In this document: piece after piece, positions 1-11,574 of the stretch | Numbering within the stretch: position 1 is the stretch's first letter | Layout: every line of letters starts with the position of its first letter | Source: Melioribacter roseus | GTDB taxonomy: Bacteria; Bacteroidota; Ignavibacteria; Ignavibacteriales; Melioribacteraceae | Assembly (NCBI GenBank): GCA_020722085.1 | Contig: DYLN01000017.1 | Span: forward strand, 1 to 43,113 | Direction: 5' to 3' | DNA: 43,113 nt | Made by a program: the position numbers and the translations under genes | Notes under the pieces: generated by a model | The model's input: only the letters and a program-made list of their open reading frames with translations | Told to the model about the DNA's origin: nothing | The model's database searches: none

Positions 1-1828
1 ATTGAAGTTCATATAATCTTTTGTAAATACCGATTTGATCTTTCAACAAATCTTCATGCTTACCGTCCTGAACAATTTTACCTTTATCAAGGACTAAAAT
101 TCTGTCTGCATTACGAATTGTACTCAAACGATGTGCGATAACAAAAGTAGTACGGTCTTTCATTAATCTTTCTATCGCCTCCTGCACAAGAACTTCAGAT
201 TCGTTATCCAGCGATGAAGTCGCTTCATCAAGAATCATTATCGGGGGGTTTTTCAACAGAGCCCGCGCGATTGAAAGCCGCTGCCGTTGTCCGCCGGAAA
301 GTTTTGTCCCTTTTTCACCAATAATTGTATCATATTTATCCGGCAGTTCCATAATAAAATTGTGTGCATTGGCTGCTTTTGCCGCTTCAATTATTTTTTC
401 CATAGGATACTCTTCGTAACCGTAGGCAATATTACTTTTTACTGACTCATTAAAAAGAACCGTTTCCTGCGTCACTATCCCCATTAAAGATCTTAGGTTC
501 TCCAATTTAATTTTCTTGATATCGTTATTGTCTATCGTAATGCTACCTTCAGTAGGGTCAAAAAATCTTGGTATTAAATCGACTAAGGTAGTCTTGCCTG
601 CCCCGCTGCTTCCTACCAAAGCAATTATTTCACCCCGATTTACACTAAAATTAATTTTATCAAGAACCAATTCATCAGAGTCATCATAATGAAATGAAAC
701 ATTTTGAAATTCTATTTTGTTGTTAAAACTATTGATGGCTAAAGGATTACTATTGTTTTTTACTTTGGGTTCGGTGTCCAATATTTCAAAAATTCTGTCT
801 GCAGCAGCACTGGATTCCTGAATCCTGTTGTTGACGCTGCTTAATTCTTTTATTGGGGGCATCATCTGGAAAATAGCAAAAAGAAAACCAAGGAACTCAC
901 CGGCAGAAAGTGATTTTTCTACAAGAACCAACTGTGCACCAAAATAAATAATTGCAGTACCGGCAAGAACGCTGAGAAATTCCGTTGCCGGCGCAGCTGT
1001 ATTTCTGATTCTAACGATTTTAAGTGTGAGTTTGAAAAAGTTTTGAGTTTGCTTTTTGAACTTAGAATTCTCATAATTTTCCATTCCGAATGCTTTCACA
1101 ATTTTTACTCCGGTAATAGTTTCGTGAAGCACAGTAGTTATATCAGCCATTTTTTGCTGCAGCAGTCCGCTGTGTTTTCTCAGTTTAATTCCAATCCAGC
1201 TTATAATTCCGATTGAAAAAGGGAAAACCAAAATTGAAAACAGAGTCAATTTCCAGCTAATTGAGAGTGCGATTCCTAAAAAAACTATAATATTTAGCGG
1301 TTCTCGGAACAAATTGAGAAATACTGCCGAGATACTTGTTTGAACCATATTAACATCATTAGTGATGCGAGAGATTAGATTGCCTGTTTTTTCATTCTTG
1401 AAAAAGCCCATAGGTAATTTATGAATATGCTGGTAAGCATCATTTCGAAGATCTCTCACCACACCCTGCTCAACATAAGCAAGAAAGTAAGCCTGCAGAT
1501 AGCCAAAAATATTTTTCCCTAAAAACGCAATTAAAATTAAAACACATATTCTTGTTAATATTTCGATCACATCACCCGTAAAAATGAGGTTTCTGAACCA
1601 TTCCGAAATACTTTGAATGATCGAATTAAGCCATCCCGTTGCAGCAGGAGAACTTGCAGACGAAGCTGGTTTCACACCGCTTTGCTGAAATAAAGTATCA
1701 AGCAAAGGAATCGAGAGATAAACAGATGCACCGTTTAAAAGAGAGTAAAGAACCGTAAAGATTACAGAGAGTGTAAGATGTTTCCAATAAGGTTTAACGT
1801 ATTTTAATGTTCTTCTATATGTATTCAT
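1..1828 (-). CDS. ABC exporter, MsbA/lipid-exporter type (3' end cut by window)
   Basis: Half-transporter with an N-terminal membrane domain (about residues 1-330) fused to an ATPase domain. The ATG is at 1828 and the frame stays open to base 1, giving 609 codons; the family is usually 580-620, so only a few residues should be missing. Seen in the ATPase part: Walker A GSSGAGKTT near residue 410, a Q-loop, signature LSGGQRQR, Walker B ILDEATSSLD and a switch histidine in IAHRLST. Such proteins act as inner-membrane dimers that flip lipids, lipid A or drugs; the substrate cannot be read from sequence. The start overlaps the stop of the upstream lipoprotein gene by 4 bases (ATGA), so the two are probably translated together. 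A peptide or multidrug exporter remains possible. Confidence 0.93.
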   Translation of the reverse strand, partial: MNTYRRTLKYVKPYWKHLTLSVIFTVLYSLLNGASVYLSIPLLDTLFQQSGVKPASSASSPAATGWLNSIIQSISEWFRNLIFTGDVIEILTRICVLILIAFLGKNIFGYLQAYFLAYVEQGVVRDLRNDAYQHIHKLPMGFFKNEKTGNLISRITNDVNMVQTSISAVFLNLFREPLNIIVFLGIALSISWKLTLFSILVFPFSIGIISWIGIKLRKHSGLLQQKMADITTVLHETITGVKIVKAFGMENYENSKFKKQTQNFFKLTLKIVRIRNTAAPATEFLSVLAGTAIIYFGAQLVLVEKSLSAGEFLGFLFAIFQMMPPIKELSSVNNRIQESSAAADRIFEILDTEPKVKNNSNPLAINSFNNKIEFQNVSFHYDDSDELVLDKINFSVNRGEIIALVGSSGAGKTTLVDLIPRFFDPTEGSITIDNNDIKKIKLENLRSLMGIVTQETVLFNESVKSNIAYGYEEYPMEKIIEAAKAANAHNFIMELPDKYDTIIGEKGTKLSGGQRQRLSIARALLKNPPIMILDEATSSLDNESEVLVQEAIERLMKDRTTFVIAHRLSTIRNADRILVLDKGKIVQDGKHEDLLKDQIGIYKRLYELQ

Positions 1829-3111
1829 CGTTTACTCTGAAAAGGAATATTATTTAAACCGCATCCGCCTGGGACTTTGATCTCACCAACAAATTTATCC
1901 TTCACAAAATTATAAATAATTATTTTTGCTTCCTTATCATTTCTTTGATCAAATAATATCAGATTGCCGTTTATTAAATAGTTTTTGTATCTGTTCCCTT
2001 TAAATACTTTTTCCATCTGTTTTTTACCGGCATTATAAATATAAAATTCGGATGCCCGCCTAATTGAACTTCTAAGATTCTGGCGCTGCCTCCCCTGCAA
2101 AAGAACAAATAAATAATTGCTGTCTTCACTCCAGAAAACATCAAAAAGTATATTCGGAGATTTTGTTATTTCGTACTCTAAACGTGTCTGGATGTCATAC
2201 AAAAAGTAATTGTTTTTAAAATTTGCACGTTCATGTTTCAGCTTATACCGGTGATTGGGAGAAGTTAAAAGTGGTATAAGCGGCGGCGGAAGCGGAAAGC
2301 CGTCAGTCAGCAGACTGAAACTTCTTTCGGTTTCATAAAGTTTCTTGCCTCTGTCATCAAATGCAATAATTTTTTGAATTAATATTGATGTCTGCATTGA
2401 ATCAAGAATTGTGAAATTCACCTTAAAGGTATCCGGCGTCTCCCAATAGGTATAAAGCTGCAAGCCGTTCCCAAGAAAAAAAATTTCTCTTATGTTATTT
2501 GTTAGTCTGTTGTACATATATACTCTTGCATCAAGTATATAAGGGAAACCGCCGCGCCAGCCCATGCCGAGTGCCGTCGTGATAAAACAATTTTCAAGCT
2601 CTTTTGAATTATTCAGATTAATTACTTTTCTGCCCCATCTGCTCCAGATTATTTCGTACTTGCCGCTTACTAAATTATAATTATAAACCGAAGGTCTCTT
2701 CTCGTTTTCCGAATATGCACTAAACGGGATGTTAGAATAAAGATCAAAAACAATAGAATCATTTTTAATAATTTTATAAGCAGTAATTAAAGAATCCTCA
2801 AATAATTCGTATGCATGTTTTCCGGCGGAATAATTAGTCGGGAATTGCCCGATAACCACGCCATATTTATTAGTGCTTAGTTTTCTAACAAACAGAGTAT
2901 CATGGAATTTGCTTTTTTGAAGTAATAAAAGCGAGTCAGCACTTCTTTTGCTGCGATAATCATTTAACAAAATTGAATATGTGGAGCTGATTTTAGGTGT
3001 ATCGGCTCCGACATTTTTCGATATCCTCATTGCATCTTCTTTTTTGCAAGAGAACAAAGACAAAAAAATAATCACTGCAGATAAATTACATGTGTACTTA
3101 CGGTAATTCAT
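1825..3111 (-). CDS. putative lipoprotein, possible beta-propeller, of unknown function
   Basis: 428 residues. The N-terminus is a short basic segment, a hydrophobic stretch (about 10-21) and Cys22 in LFSC, a plausible though non-ideal lipobox, so the protein is probably a lipoprotein. The rest is soluble and rich in beta-strand-like, aromatic segments with recurring patterns around YxYN, LYDIQT and FWSEDSNYLFV. These recall TolB/WD40-like propeller blades, but I do not recognise a named family. It sits between xerD and an ABC exporter and shares an ATGA overlap with the exporter, suggesting an accessory or substrate-linked role. The gap to xerD (56 bp) contains a weak terminator-like hairpin, so it may start its own transcript. 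Confidence 0.75.
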   Translation of the reverse strand: MNYRKYTCNLSAVIIFLSLFSCKKEDAMRISKNVGADTPKISSTYSILLNDYRSKRSADSLLLLQKSKFHDTLFVRKLSTNKYGVVIGQFPTNYSAGKHAYELFEDSLITAYKIIKNDSIVFDLYSNIPFSAYSENEKRPSVYNYNLVSGKYEIIWSRWGRKVINLNNSKELENCFITTALGMGWRGGFPYILDARVYMYNRLTNNIREIFFLGNGLQLYTYWETPDTFKVNFTILDSMQTSILIQKIIAFDDRGKKLYETERSFSLLTDGFPLPPPLIPLLTSPNHRYKLKHERANFKNNYFLYDIQTRLEYEITKSPNILFDVFWSEDSNYLFVLLQGRQRQNLRSSIRRASEFYIYNAGKKQMEKVFKGNRYKNYLINGNLILFDQRNDKEAKIIIYNFVKDKFVGEIKVPGGCGLNNIPFQSKR

Positions 3112-3140
3112 GGCTTAAAGATAATAAATATGAATTCAAG

Positions 3141-3172
3141 AAAATAAAAGATGATTTGAGTTTTAAGTCATC
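3141..3172 (-). terminator. weak terminator-like hairpin after xerD
   Basis: On the minus strand a GATGA...TCATC stem (3168-3172 with 3150-3154) overlaps the xerD stop codon and is followed by TTTTATTTT. The stem is only five pairs plus two more beyond a mismatch and is A/T-rich, so it is at best a leaky terminator. Confidence 0.3.
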
Positions 3173-4058
3173 CTCTCGGGTGATGATCCCGGTGAACCTG
3201 TTTAATATAATTGCGGTCAATATGAGTGTAAATCTGAGTAGTGGAAATATCCGAATGACCAAGCATTTCTTGAACTGCTCTCAAATCTGCGCCGCCTTCT
3301 AATAAATGTGTAGCAAAAGAATGCCTGAAAACGTGCGGATGAATATCTCTTTTAATTCCAGATTCAAGTGCATATCTATTCACAATTTTCCAGACACCCA
3401 TTCTTGTCAATTTAGAACCCCTGCTGTTGAGGAAAAGATAATTTTGACTCCTAATTTTTTTCTCAAGCAAAGGGCGGGATTTAGATAAATATTCGATTAC
3501 CCACTTAACCGCACTTCTGCCGATAGGTACAATCCTTTCTTTGGAGCCTTTTCCGAAAACTCTTATTACCTCTTCCTTAAAAAATAAATCGTTGATTTTA
3601 ACATTGACAAGCTCGGAAACACGCAGCCCGCATGAATAGAAGAGTTCAAGAATTGCTTTGTCGCGCAGCCCGAATTTTTCTTTAGTATCCGGACAGTCTA
3701 GAATTTTTTCTATTTCCTCGACTGATAAAACCGACGGGAGTTTCCTCGATCTCTTTGCAGAGGAAAACTTTTCTGCCGGATTTTTTTGAATGTATCGGTT
3801 ATTGAATAAATACTTAAAAAAACTTTTTATTGCAGAGAGATATCTCGCCGAAGTAGTATTGGTAATCCCCCGTGTCCTCTGAAGCTCAAAATATTTTGCA
3901 ATTAATTTAGAATCAATATCATTCAGATCGGTTATTTCATTTTTTTTCGCGTAAAGAAGAAATTTTTCAATATCACTTGAGTAAGAATTAACTGTGTTTT
4001 CGGAAAGGTTTTTTTCGAACTTAATAACAGATAAATATTCATCTACAAACTGATTCAT
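3168..4058 (-). CDS. xerD: tyrosine recombinase, XerD/XerC type
   Basis: 296 residues, the normal length for Xer recombinases, which resolve chromosome dimers at dif together with FtsK. The N-terminal SAM-like core-binding domain covers about 1-90 and the catalytic domain about 105-290. All catalytic residues are visible: Arg146 (GLRVSEL), Lys170 (FGKGSKER), His242 and Arg245 (HVFRHSFATHLL), His268 (LGHSD) and Tyr277 (IYTHI). The ATG overlaps the stop of the PgpH-like gene by 4 bases (ATGA). XerC and XerD cannot be told apart safely without a tree, and many Bacteroidota-group genomes carry several Xer paralogues. ftsK lies 15 kb away in the same window. No dif-like 28-mer was noticed near the gene. 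Confidence 0.92.
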   Translation of the reverse strand: MNQFVDEYLSVIKFEKNLSENTVNSYSSDIEKFLLYAKKNEITDLNDIDSKLIAKYFELQRTRGITNTTSARYLSAIKSFFKYLFNNRYIQKNPAEKFSSAKRSRKLPSVLSVEEIEKILDCPDTKEKFGLRDKAILELFYSCGLRVSELVNVKINDLFFKEEVIRVFGKGSKERIVPIGRSAVKWVIEYLSKSRPLLEKKIRSQNYLFLNSRGSKLTRMGVWKIVNRYALESGIKRDIHPHVFRHSFATHLLEGGADLRAVQEMLGHSDISTTQIYTHIDRNYIKQVHRDHHPRG

Positions 4059-6289
4059 ACGGATTCATTTTCTCCGTTATCTTTTAATACCTTTTCTTTT
4101 TTACTTTCTATTTCCGACTGATTAGGATATCGAATTCTTTTATGATGCTGCCCGATTAAAATGCTTACAAAAGATTCTTTAATTTTTCTAATATCCTTAA
4201 AAGTAAGAGGAGACTCATCAAGTTGTCCTTCACTGATGCGGCTATCAATTATGTTATTAACCACATTTTCCACTTTTTGCGGATCGGCTTCATTCATAGA
4301 TCTAACAGTTGATTCACATGCATCGGCAAGCATTACAAGCGCTGTTTCTTTTGTGTTTGGTTTCGGTCCTTTATACCGGTAGTCATCTATATCAACATTA
4401 TCTTCGCCGTACAATTTTTTTGCTTTTTCATAAAAGAATGAAATAACAACTGTGCCGTGATGCATCGGTATGAAATCAATAATTTCCTGAGGAAGGTTGT
4501 CTCCTTTTGCCAGTTCGATTCCTTTTTCAACATGTTCTAAAATAATTTGAGCACTTTTTTCCGGCGGAAGATTTTCGTGTACATTTTTATTATCAAGCTG
4601 ATTCTCAACGAAACTTGCCGGATTTAATGTTTTACCAATGTCATGGTAATAAGCCCCTACTCTAGCCAGGGTCGAGTTTGCACCTATTGTTTCGGCAGCA
4701 CTTTCCACAAGTGTGCCCATCGTCATAGAATGAGTAAAGGTACCGGGCGCACTTTTAGCAAGATCGCGCAGCAAAGGTCTGTTAAAATCAGTCAGTTCAA
4801 GAAGTGTTAAATCAGTCGTAATCCCAAAAATTCTTTCTACGAAAATAATAAAACCATAGGTAAAGACCGGACTCATTAAAGCGCTGGAAGCTGCGAAAGC
4901 TGAATTTACAAGCATTGTTTCAATCGAGTCAAATCTTTCTAACCCGAAAGCTATAATTCCAACAACATAGCCGATAAGAATAAACGAAAACGATCTGAAA
5001 ATTTGCGTTCTGTTTTTTATATCGCGCACAGTATATGCCGCAAGTCCACCCGCTATAATATTCATGACGGTAAAAACATAATCGTTTCCTCTTAAACCGC
5101 CGCAAATTAATGCTGTAACAACAGTTCCGTAAAAACCGACTCTCGAATCAAAAATAATGGTTAAAAGCATTGAGGCAACCGGCACAAGAACAAAAAATTC
5201 TACAGGTGCTTTAACGTTAAGCTGATAAATAATAAATGCAAGAAAACTTACAAACGCAATTATTATGGCTATTAACAGAACTTTTAGGTTATTCTGATAT
5301 ATTTTTTTACGGAATAGATAGATATAAATAATGTAAAGAGTAAGGATAATTAAAATATGCAGATACTTTCCCAATCCTTGAGCAAACTTTCCCCAAAAGC
5401 CGATTTCCTCTCCTTTAGCAATCCGGTATGAATCTATTTTTTGTTTTATTTCGGGTGTTATACGATCATGTTTTGCTACTATTCTTTCATTCTCATTTAC
5501 AATTCCTACATTTCTCGAAACTTTATCTGTCGCATTTTTTACGGCTATCTCCGTAAGTTTAACGTCATAAATAATATTCGGCTTAATGAAGTAATCCAAA
5601 TATTCAGTTATTGCACTTACCATCTGTTCATCATTCCCGAAATTATTTCTTATATAAAGATCAACGAAATCATTCAAGGAATTTCTGTCAAGATAAATTC
5701 TTTTAGGTACTAATCTTTCGAACTTACCGTCACGTACTGAAATGCTGTCCTTAGCAATTTGTTCATATGGCTGATCAATATAACCGCGTTGGTAAACTCT
5801 TTTAATAATTTCTTCCATAAAATTAAGAACTTCATGAAGCGACTTTTTCCTTTTTGCTCCAAGAAGATTTTCTCTTCTTCTTAGTTGAGAAAATAACTTA
5901 AAAGAATCTTTACTTAGAAAAGTAGCATTGACATTTTCATCATCTTTCTGCTTAATGCTTTTATCAAGTTCTTTTATCAACTGCTTGTTAAAGTTCCTGG
6001 CAGAATCGAGGGTACTTTCGGCAATACTTTTATAAAACAAAAATATCTGATGAACTCTGCCGGCAGCTTTCTGCTTCTCCTTAGCGTAAGTTTCCGGGTC
6101 TTTTAATATCTCAAAAGTCCTCGAAGCAATAAGATCATCCTGTATCCAAATTGAGCCAACCGTGACATTGGACTCAATAGATTCACCTTTGGGAAACATA
6201 AAAACAATTAATGAAACCAGCATGAAAATAATTAAAACTTTGATGCGCAAGCTGGTTTTCAATTTTGATTTTCTATCGGCATTATTCAT
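4055..6289 (-). CDS. pgpH: 7TM-HD family phosphohydrolase (PgpH/YqfF-like, probable c-di-AMP phosphodiesterase)
   Basis: 744 residues in the typical PgpH layout: an N-terminal membrane anchor (about 16-33), an extracytoplasmic 7TMR-HDED-like region (about 35-300), a block of seven or so membrane helices (about 305-490), and a cytoplasmic HD domain (about 505-700). Metal-binding residues are present: His520 (FTHSMTMG), His549-Asp550 (YYHDIGK), His610-His611 (MHHGT) and Asp656 (LADACES). In Listeria and relatives this family hydrolyses cyclic di-AMP to pApA, which links it to osmotic and wall homeostasis; that function here is by homology. No diadenylate cyclase is in the window. It is translationally coupled to xerD. 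Confidence 0.9.
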   Translation of the reverse strand: MNNADRKSKLKTSLRIKVLIIFMLVSLIVFMFPKGESIESNVTVGSIWIQDDLIASRTFEILKDPETYAKEKQKAAGRVHQIFLFYKSIAESTLDSARNFNKQLIKELDKSIKQKDDENVNATFLSKDSFKLFSQLRRRENLLGAKRKKSLHEVLNFMEEIIKRVYQRGYIDQPYEQIAKDSISVRDGKFERLVPKRIYLDRNSLNDFVDLYIRNNFGNDEQMVSAITEYLDYFIKPNIIYDVKLTEIAVKNATDKVSRNVGIVNENERIVAKHDRITPEIKQKIDSYRIAKGEEIGFWGKFAQGLGKYLHILIILTLYIIYIYLFRKKIYQNNLKVLLIAIIIAFVSFLAFIIYQLNVKAPVEFFVLVPVASMLLTIIFDSRVGFYGTVVTALICGGLRGNDYVFTVMNIIAGGLAAYTVRDIKNRTQIFRSFSFILIGYVVGIIAFGLERFDSIETMLVNSAFAASSALMSPVFTYGFIIFVERIFGITTDLTLLELTDFNRPLLRDLAKSAPGTFTHSMTMGTLVESAAETIGANSTLARVGAYYHDIGKTLNPASFVENQLDNKNVHENLPPEKSAQIILEHVEKGIELAKGDNLPQEIIDFIPMHHGTVVISFFYEKAKKLYGEDNVDIDDYRYKGPKPNTKETALVMLADACESTVRSMNEADPQKVENVVNNIIDSRISEGQLDESPLTFKDIRKIKESFVSILIGQHHKRIRYPNQSEIESKKEKVLKDNGENESV

Positions 6290-6370
6290 GATTGTTATTT
6301 GTTTTTAACAATGCTAAAATGCGAAGACTTCGGAGGACAATATAACAGTTTTGCAAGAATTTTTTAGATG

Positions 6371-6730
6371 CTACACAGATTCAAGGTCTTTAACAGCCTC
6401 ATTAACAGTATTGCAAATTGGAAGCACTCTATTTAATTGGGAAATTTCAATAAGAGTCTTTACGTTCTTAGTAGGCGAAGCCAATCTAATATGACCTTCG
6501 TTTGATTGAAGTATTCTAAATGCTAACAAAATTGCACTTAAACCTGAACTATCGCAATAGTCGATTTCGGAAAGGTCAAAAATTAACTTTTTAACCTCTT
6601 CGGTATGCAGTAAAATAGTTAATTCACCTTTAACAAAGCCTGCAATTGACGAATCAAATTTTTTCTCGTTTAACTTAAATATAGTTACATCGCCGATTTT
6701 CTTTATTTCATAGTTGATATTTTCACTCAT
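6371..6730 (-). CDS. STAS-domain anti-sigma factor antagonist-like protein
   Basis: 119 residues forming one STAS domain, as in SpoIIAA/RsbV. The conserved loop DSSGLSAILLA is present, and Ser61/Ser62 matches the serine phosphorylated by anti-sigma kinases in that family. The ATG at 6730 has an AAGGAA ribosome site and is preceded at a suitable distance by a consensus Bacteroidota-type promoter. No HATPase kinase (RsbW/SpoIIAB) or PP2C phosphatase lies nearby, so its partner is encoded elsewhere or it works in a different partner-switch. It is separated from the pgpH-like gene by about 80 bp. Confidence 0.88.
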   Translation of the reverse strand: MSENINYEIKKIGDVTIFKLNEKKFDSSIAGFVKGELTILLHTEEVKKLIFDLSEIDYCDSSGLSAILLAFRILQSNEGHIRLASPTKNVKTLIEISQLNRVLPICNTVNEAVKDLESV

Positions 6731-6760
6731 TTATTTCCTTATTTTTCTGTAAGCATATTA

Positions 6761-6791
6761 CAAATCTAAGAATTAGGCTTAATTTTACAAA
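6761..6791 (-). promoter_or_regulatory. Bacteroidota-type sigma-A promoter for the STAS gene
   Basis: Minus-strand TTTG (6788-6791), exactly 19 bp, then TAGATTTG (6761-6768). This equals the -33/-7 consensus described for Bacteroides and Flavobacterium (TTTG-N19-TAnnTTTG). The -7 box ends 30 bases before the ATG at 6730, leaving a short leader with an AAGGAA ribosome site. Confidence 0.7.
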
Positions 6792-6801
6792 CATTATATT
6801 T

Positions 6802-7329
6802 TCAAAACATCTGAAGCAAGTTTAATAAATTTCTATATGAAACCTCCGGTTCGTATGTATGATTGGTAAAAATTAAATTATAGTAAGTTTCAGAATTATC
6901 CTTTAGGTAACCTACTTTTAACTTAGCATCAATTATGCTAACTACAGCATAGTAAAATATGTCATCGCTACGATTTAAGTCTAAAAGAACATCGTAATTT
7001 TTTTCTTTTAATAATTCAATTAAACTTTTATCAGGTAAAAATAATCTGGTAACCTGAGGCGGCAAAAAAGAAATATATCTATACTTCTCTTTTTCGGGTA
7101 TCAAATTGTACTTATGGGCAGGTAGAAAAAGAGTTATTCTCTTTTTATGAATAAGGTAATATTTAATAAAAATTAAAGAATGATAAAAATCTTTGTCCTC
7201 TTTTGGGAGAATTATCAATATATCTTTTGAATTCGATATAATCTTATTAAAACAGATCGGATCAGTTTTTTTTAAGTATTTTCTTCTGATTATAAAATAA
7301 GCAAGTTTTTTTTTGATCCGATTGAACAT
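6802..7329 (-). CDS. orphan protein resembling the N-terminal half of GT-B/family 9 glycosyltransferases
   Basis: 175 residues, basic at the N-terminus, no signal peptide. The pattern ILIILPKED near residue 40, YDVLLDLNRSDD near 115-125 and AKLKVGYL near 135-142 is like the first Rossmann half of ADP-heptose:LPS heptosyltransferases, and like short DUF6913-type proteins of Bacteroidota, but the nucleotide-sugar-binding C-terminal half is absent. The gene ends cleanly with a promoter and another gene downstream, so it looks like a short intact family rather than a broken gene. It begins 4 bp after the ligA stop and is likely co-transcribed. I cannot assign a function. Confidence 0.7.
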   Translation of the reverse strand: MFNRIKKKLAYFIIRRKYLKKTDPICFNKIISNSKDILIILPKEDKDFYHSLIFIKYYLIHKKRITLFLPAHKYNLIPEKEKYRYISFLPPQVTRLFLPDKSLIELLKEKNYDVLLDLNRSDDIFYYAVVSIIDAKLKVGYLKDNSETYYNLIFTNHTYEPEVSYRNLLNLLQMF

Positions 7330-7333
7330 ACTA

Positions 7334-10202
<2,869 letters not shown>

Positions 10203-10209
10203 TTTTTAT

Positions 10210-11574
10210 TTAATTTTCTCTTATAATCTTTGCGGCAAAGACACCGTCAATAAAATGATTATGAGGAAAAGTTTGCACACACCCGTAACGGTCAATTAAC
10301 TCTTTTGGAAAGCTGTCCGAAGCATTAACTAATTTGAACTCTTGGTTAAGATCTAAGAATTTTTTAACGATCTCAAAATTTTCCTCCGGTTCTGTGGAAC
10401 TGGTGGTGTAAACTAAAAATCCACCACGTTTCAAAAAACCGGCTCCTCTTTCCAGCAATCCATATTGAATATTAACAATTTTTCTAATATCACCCAAATC
10501 TCGTCTCCATTTAATATCTGGTTTTTTATTCAGCATTCCTAATCCTGTTGAAGGCGCATCGACAAGGACACGGTCAAAATCAGAACCATCATATTCATTT
10601 GGATCCTTTATTTCAATTCTTGCATTTTTTATTCCAAGCCTATCCAGGTTTTTCTTTTGAATTTTTACCCTACTTTCGAATCTATCGAGACAAATTATTT
10701 GTCCCTCGTTATTCATCATAGCGGCAATGTTGGGAGTTTTCCCTTCGGGCGTAGAACAAAGATCGAGGACTTTCATTCCGGGTTTGGGATCTAACAAGTG
10801 AACAGGCAATCCGCAGCTTTCATCCTGAACGGTGAAATAGCCTTTGGCATAGTATTCCCATGCGCTGATGTTAGTTAAGTTTGCAAGCTTGAAAAAATTT
10901 TTCAGATACTTCCCTTCGTTAAATTTCAGATCGACACTCTGTAATAAATTTTTAAATTCTTCAGGTGAGGTTTTCAATGTATTTACATGAAGAGTCATAG
11001 AAGGCTTATTATTGTTTGCTATTAAAAGCTTTTCGGCCTCTTCTTTTCCAAATCTGTTAATCCATCTTTTTACAAGCCAGGATGGGTGAGAATAATAAGC
11101 ACTGTAAAACCCAACAATATCCTCTTCAGGATTCGGATATCGAATTGCATCTTTGTTTCTTGCAATATTCCTAAGCACCATAGCGGTTAATTCTGCTGGC
11201 TTTTGCCCCTGCAATTTCCTGACAAATTCCACAGCTTCACCAATTGCTTCATTATCATGAATTTTATCTACGAAAAGAATTTGATAGAGAGCCACTCTCA
11301 TTGCATTTTTCACATTAGATATACATTTGGAAAACTGTCCTTTATAAAATCCGTTAAGTATCCAGTCAATGCGTCCTAACCAGCGGGTTACGCCGTGAAC
11401 AATTTCAAATAACAAAGCTTTTTCGCTTCCTGTCAATTCGGAATTTTTTATTTCAATATTGAGTAATTTATCAAGATATGCATCGGTTCTATCAACACGG
11501 TTTAAGAGTTTTACTGCGATTCCCCTAACACCCTGGTATAAATTTAATCCGGTTTGTTCAGTTATAGTTTCCAT
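10210..11574 (-). CDS. rsmB: RsmB/NOP2-family rRNA methyltransferase homologue with both active-site cysteines replaced
   Basis: 454 residues with the RsmB plan: NusB-like RNA-binding domain (about 12-145), linker with HPSWLVKRW, and a Rossmann methyltransferase domain (about 235-450). RsmB makes m5C967 in 16S rRNA, using a Cys nucleophile in motif VI (TCS) and a second Cys in motif IV (DAPCSG). Here motif IV is DAPSTG (Ser342) and motif VI is YTTSS (Ser392). I checked both codons (TCA and AGT) on the sequence. Motif I is also altered (CSTPEGKT instead of C-A-A-P-G-G-K-T). The SAM and RNA scaffold is otherwise kept. It may be catalytically dead, with a binding or assembly role, or use other chemistry. 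The gene has its own leader downstream of the rpmE terminator. Confidence 0.88.
   Translation of the reverse strand: METITEQTGLNLYQGVRGIAVKLLNRVDRTDAYLDKLLNIEIKNSELTGSEKALLFEIVHGVTRWLGRIDWILNGFYKGQFSKCISNVKNAMRVALYQILFVDKIHDNEAIGEAVEFVRKLQGQKPAELTAMVLRNIARNKDAIRYPNPEEDIVGFYSAYYSHPSWLVKRWINRFGKEEAEKLLIANNNKPSMTLHVNTLKTSPEEFKNLLQSVDLKFNEGKYLKNFFKLANLTNISAWEYYAKGYFTVQDESCGLPVHLLDPKPGMKVLDLCSTPEGKTPNIAAMMNNEGQIICLDRFESRVKIQKKNLDRLGIKNARIEIKDPNEYDGSDFDRVLVDAPSTGLGMLNKKPDIKWRRDLGDIRKIVNIQYGLLERGAGFLKRGGFLVYTTSSTEPEENFEIVKKFLDLNQEFKLVNASDSFPKELIDRYGCVQTFPHNHFIDGVFAAKIIREN

Noticed and set aside
6309-6316. CAATGCTA as a -7 box for the pgpH-like gene
   Set aside because: One mismatch in the TTTG part and no -33 element at proper spacing.
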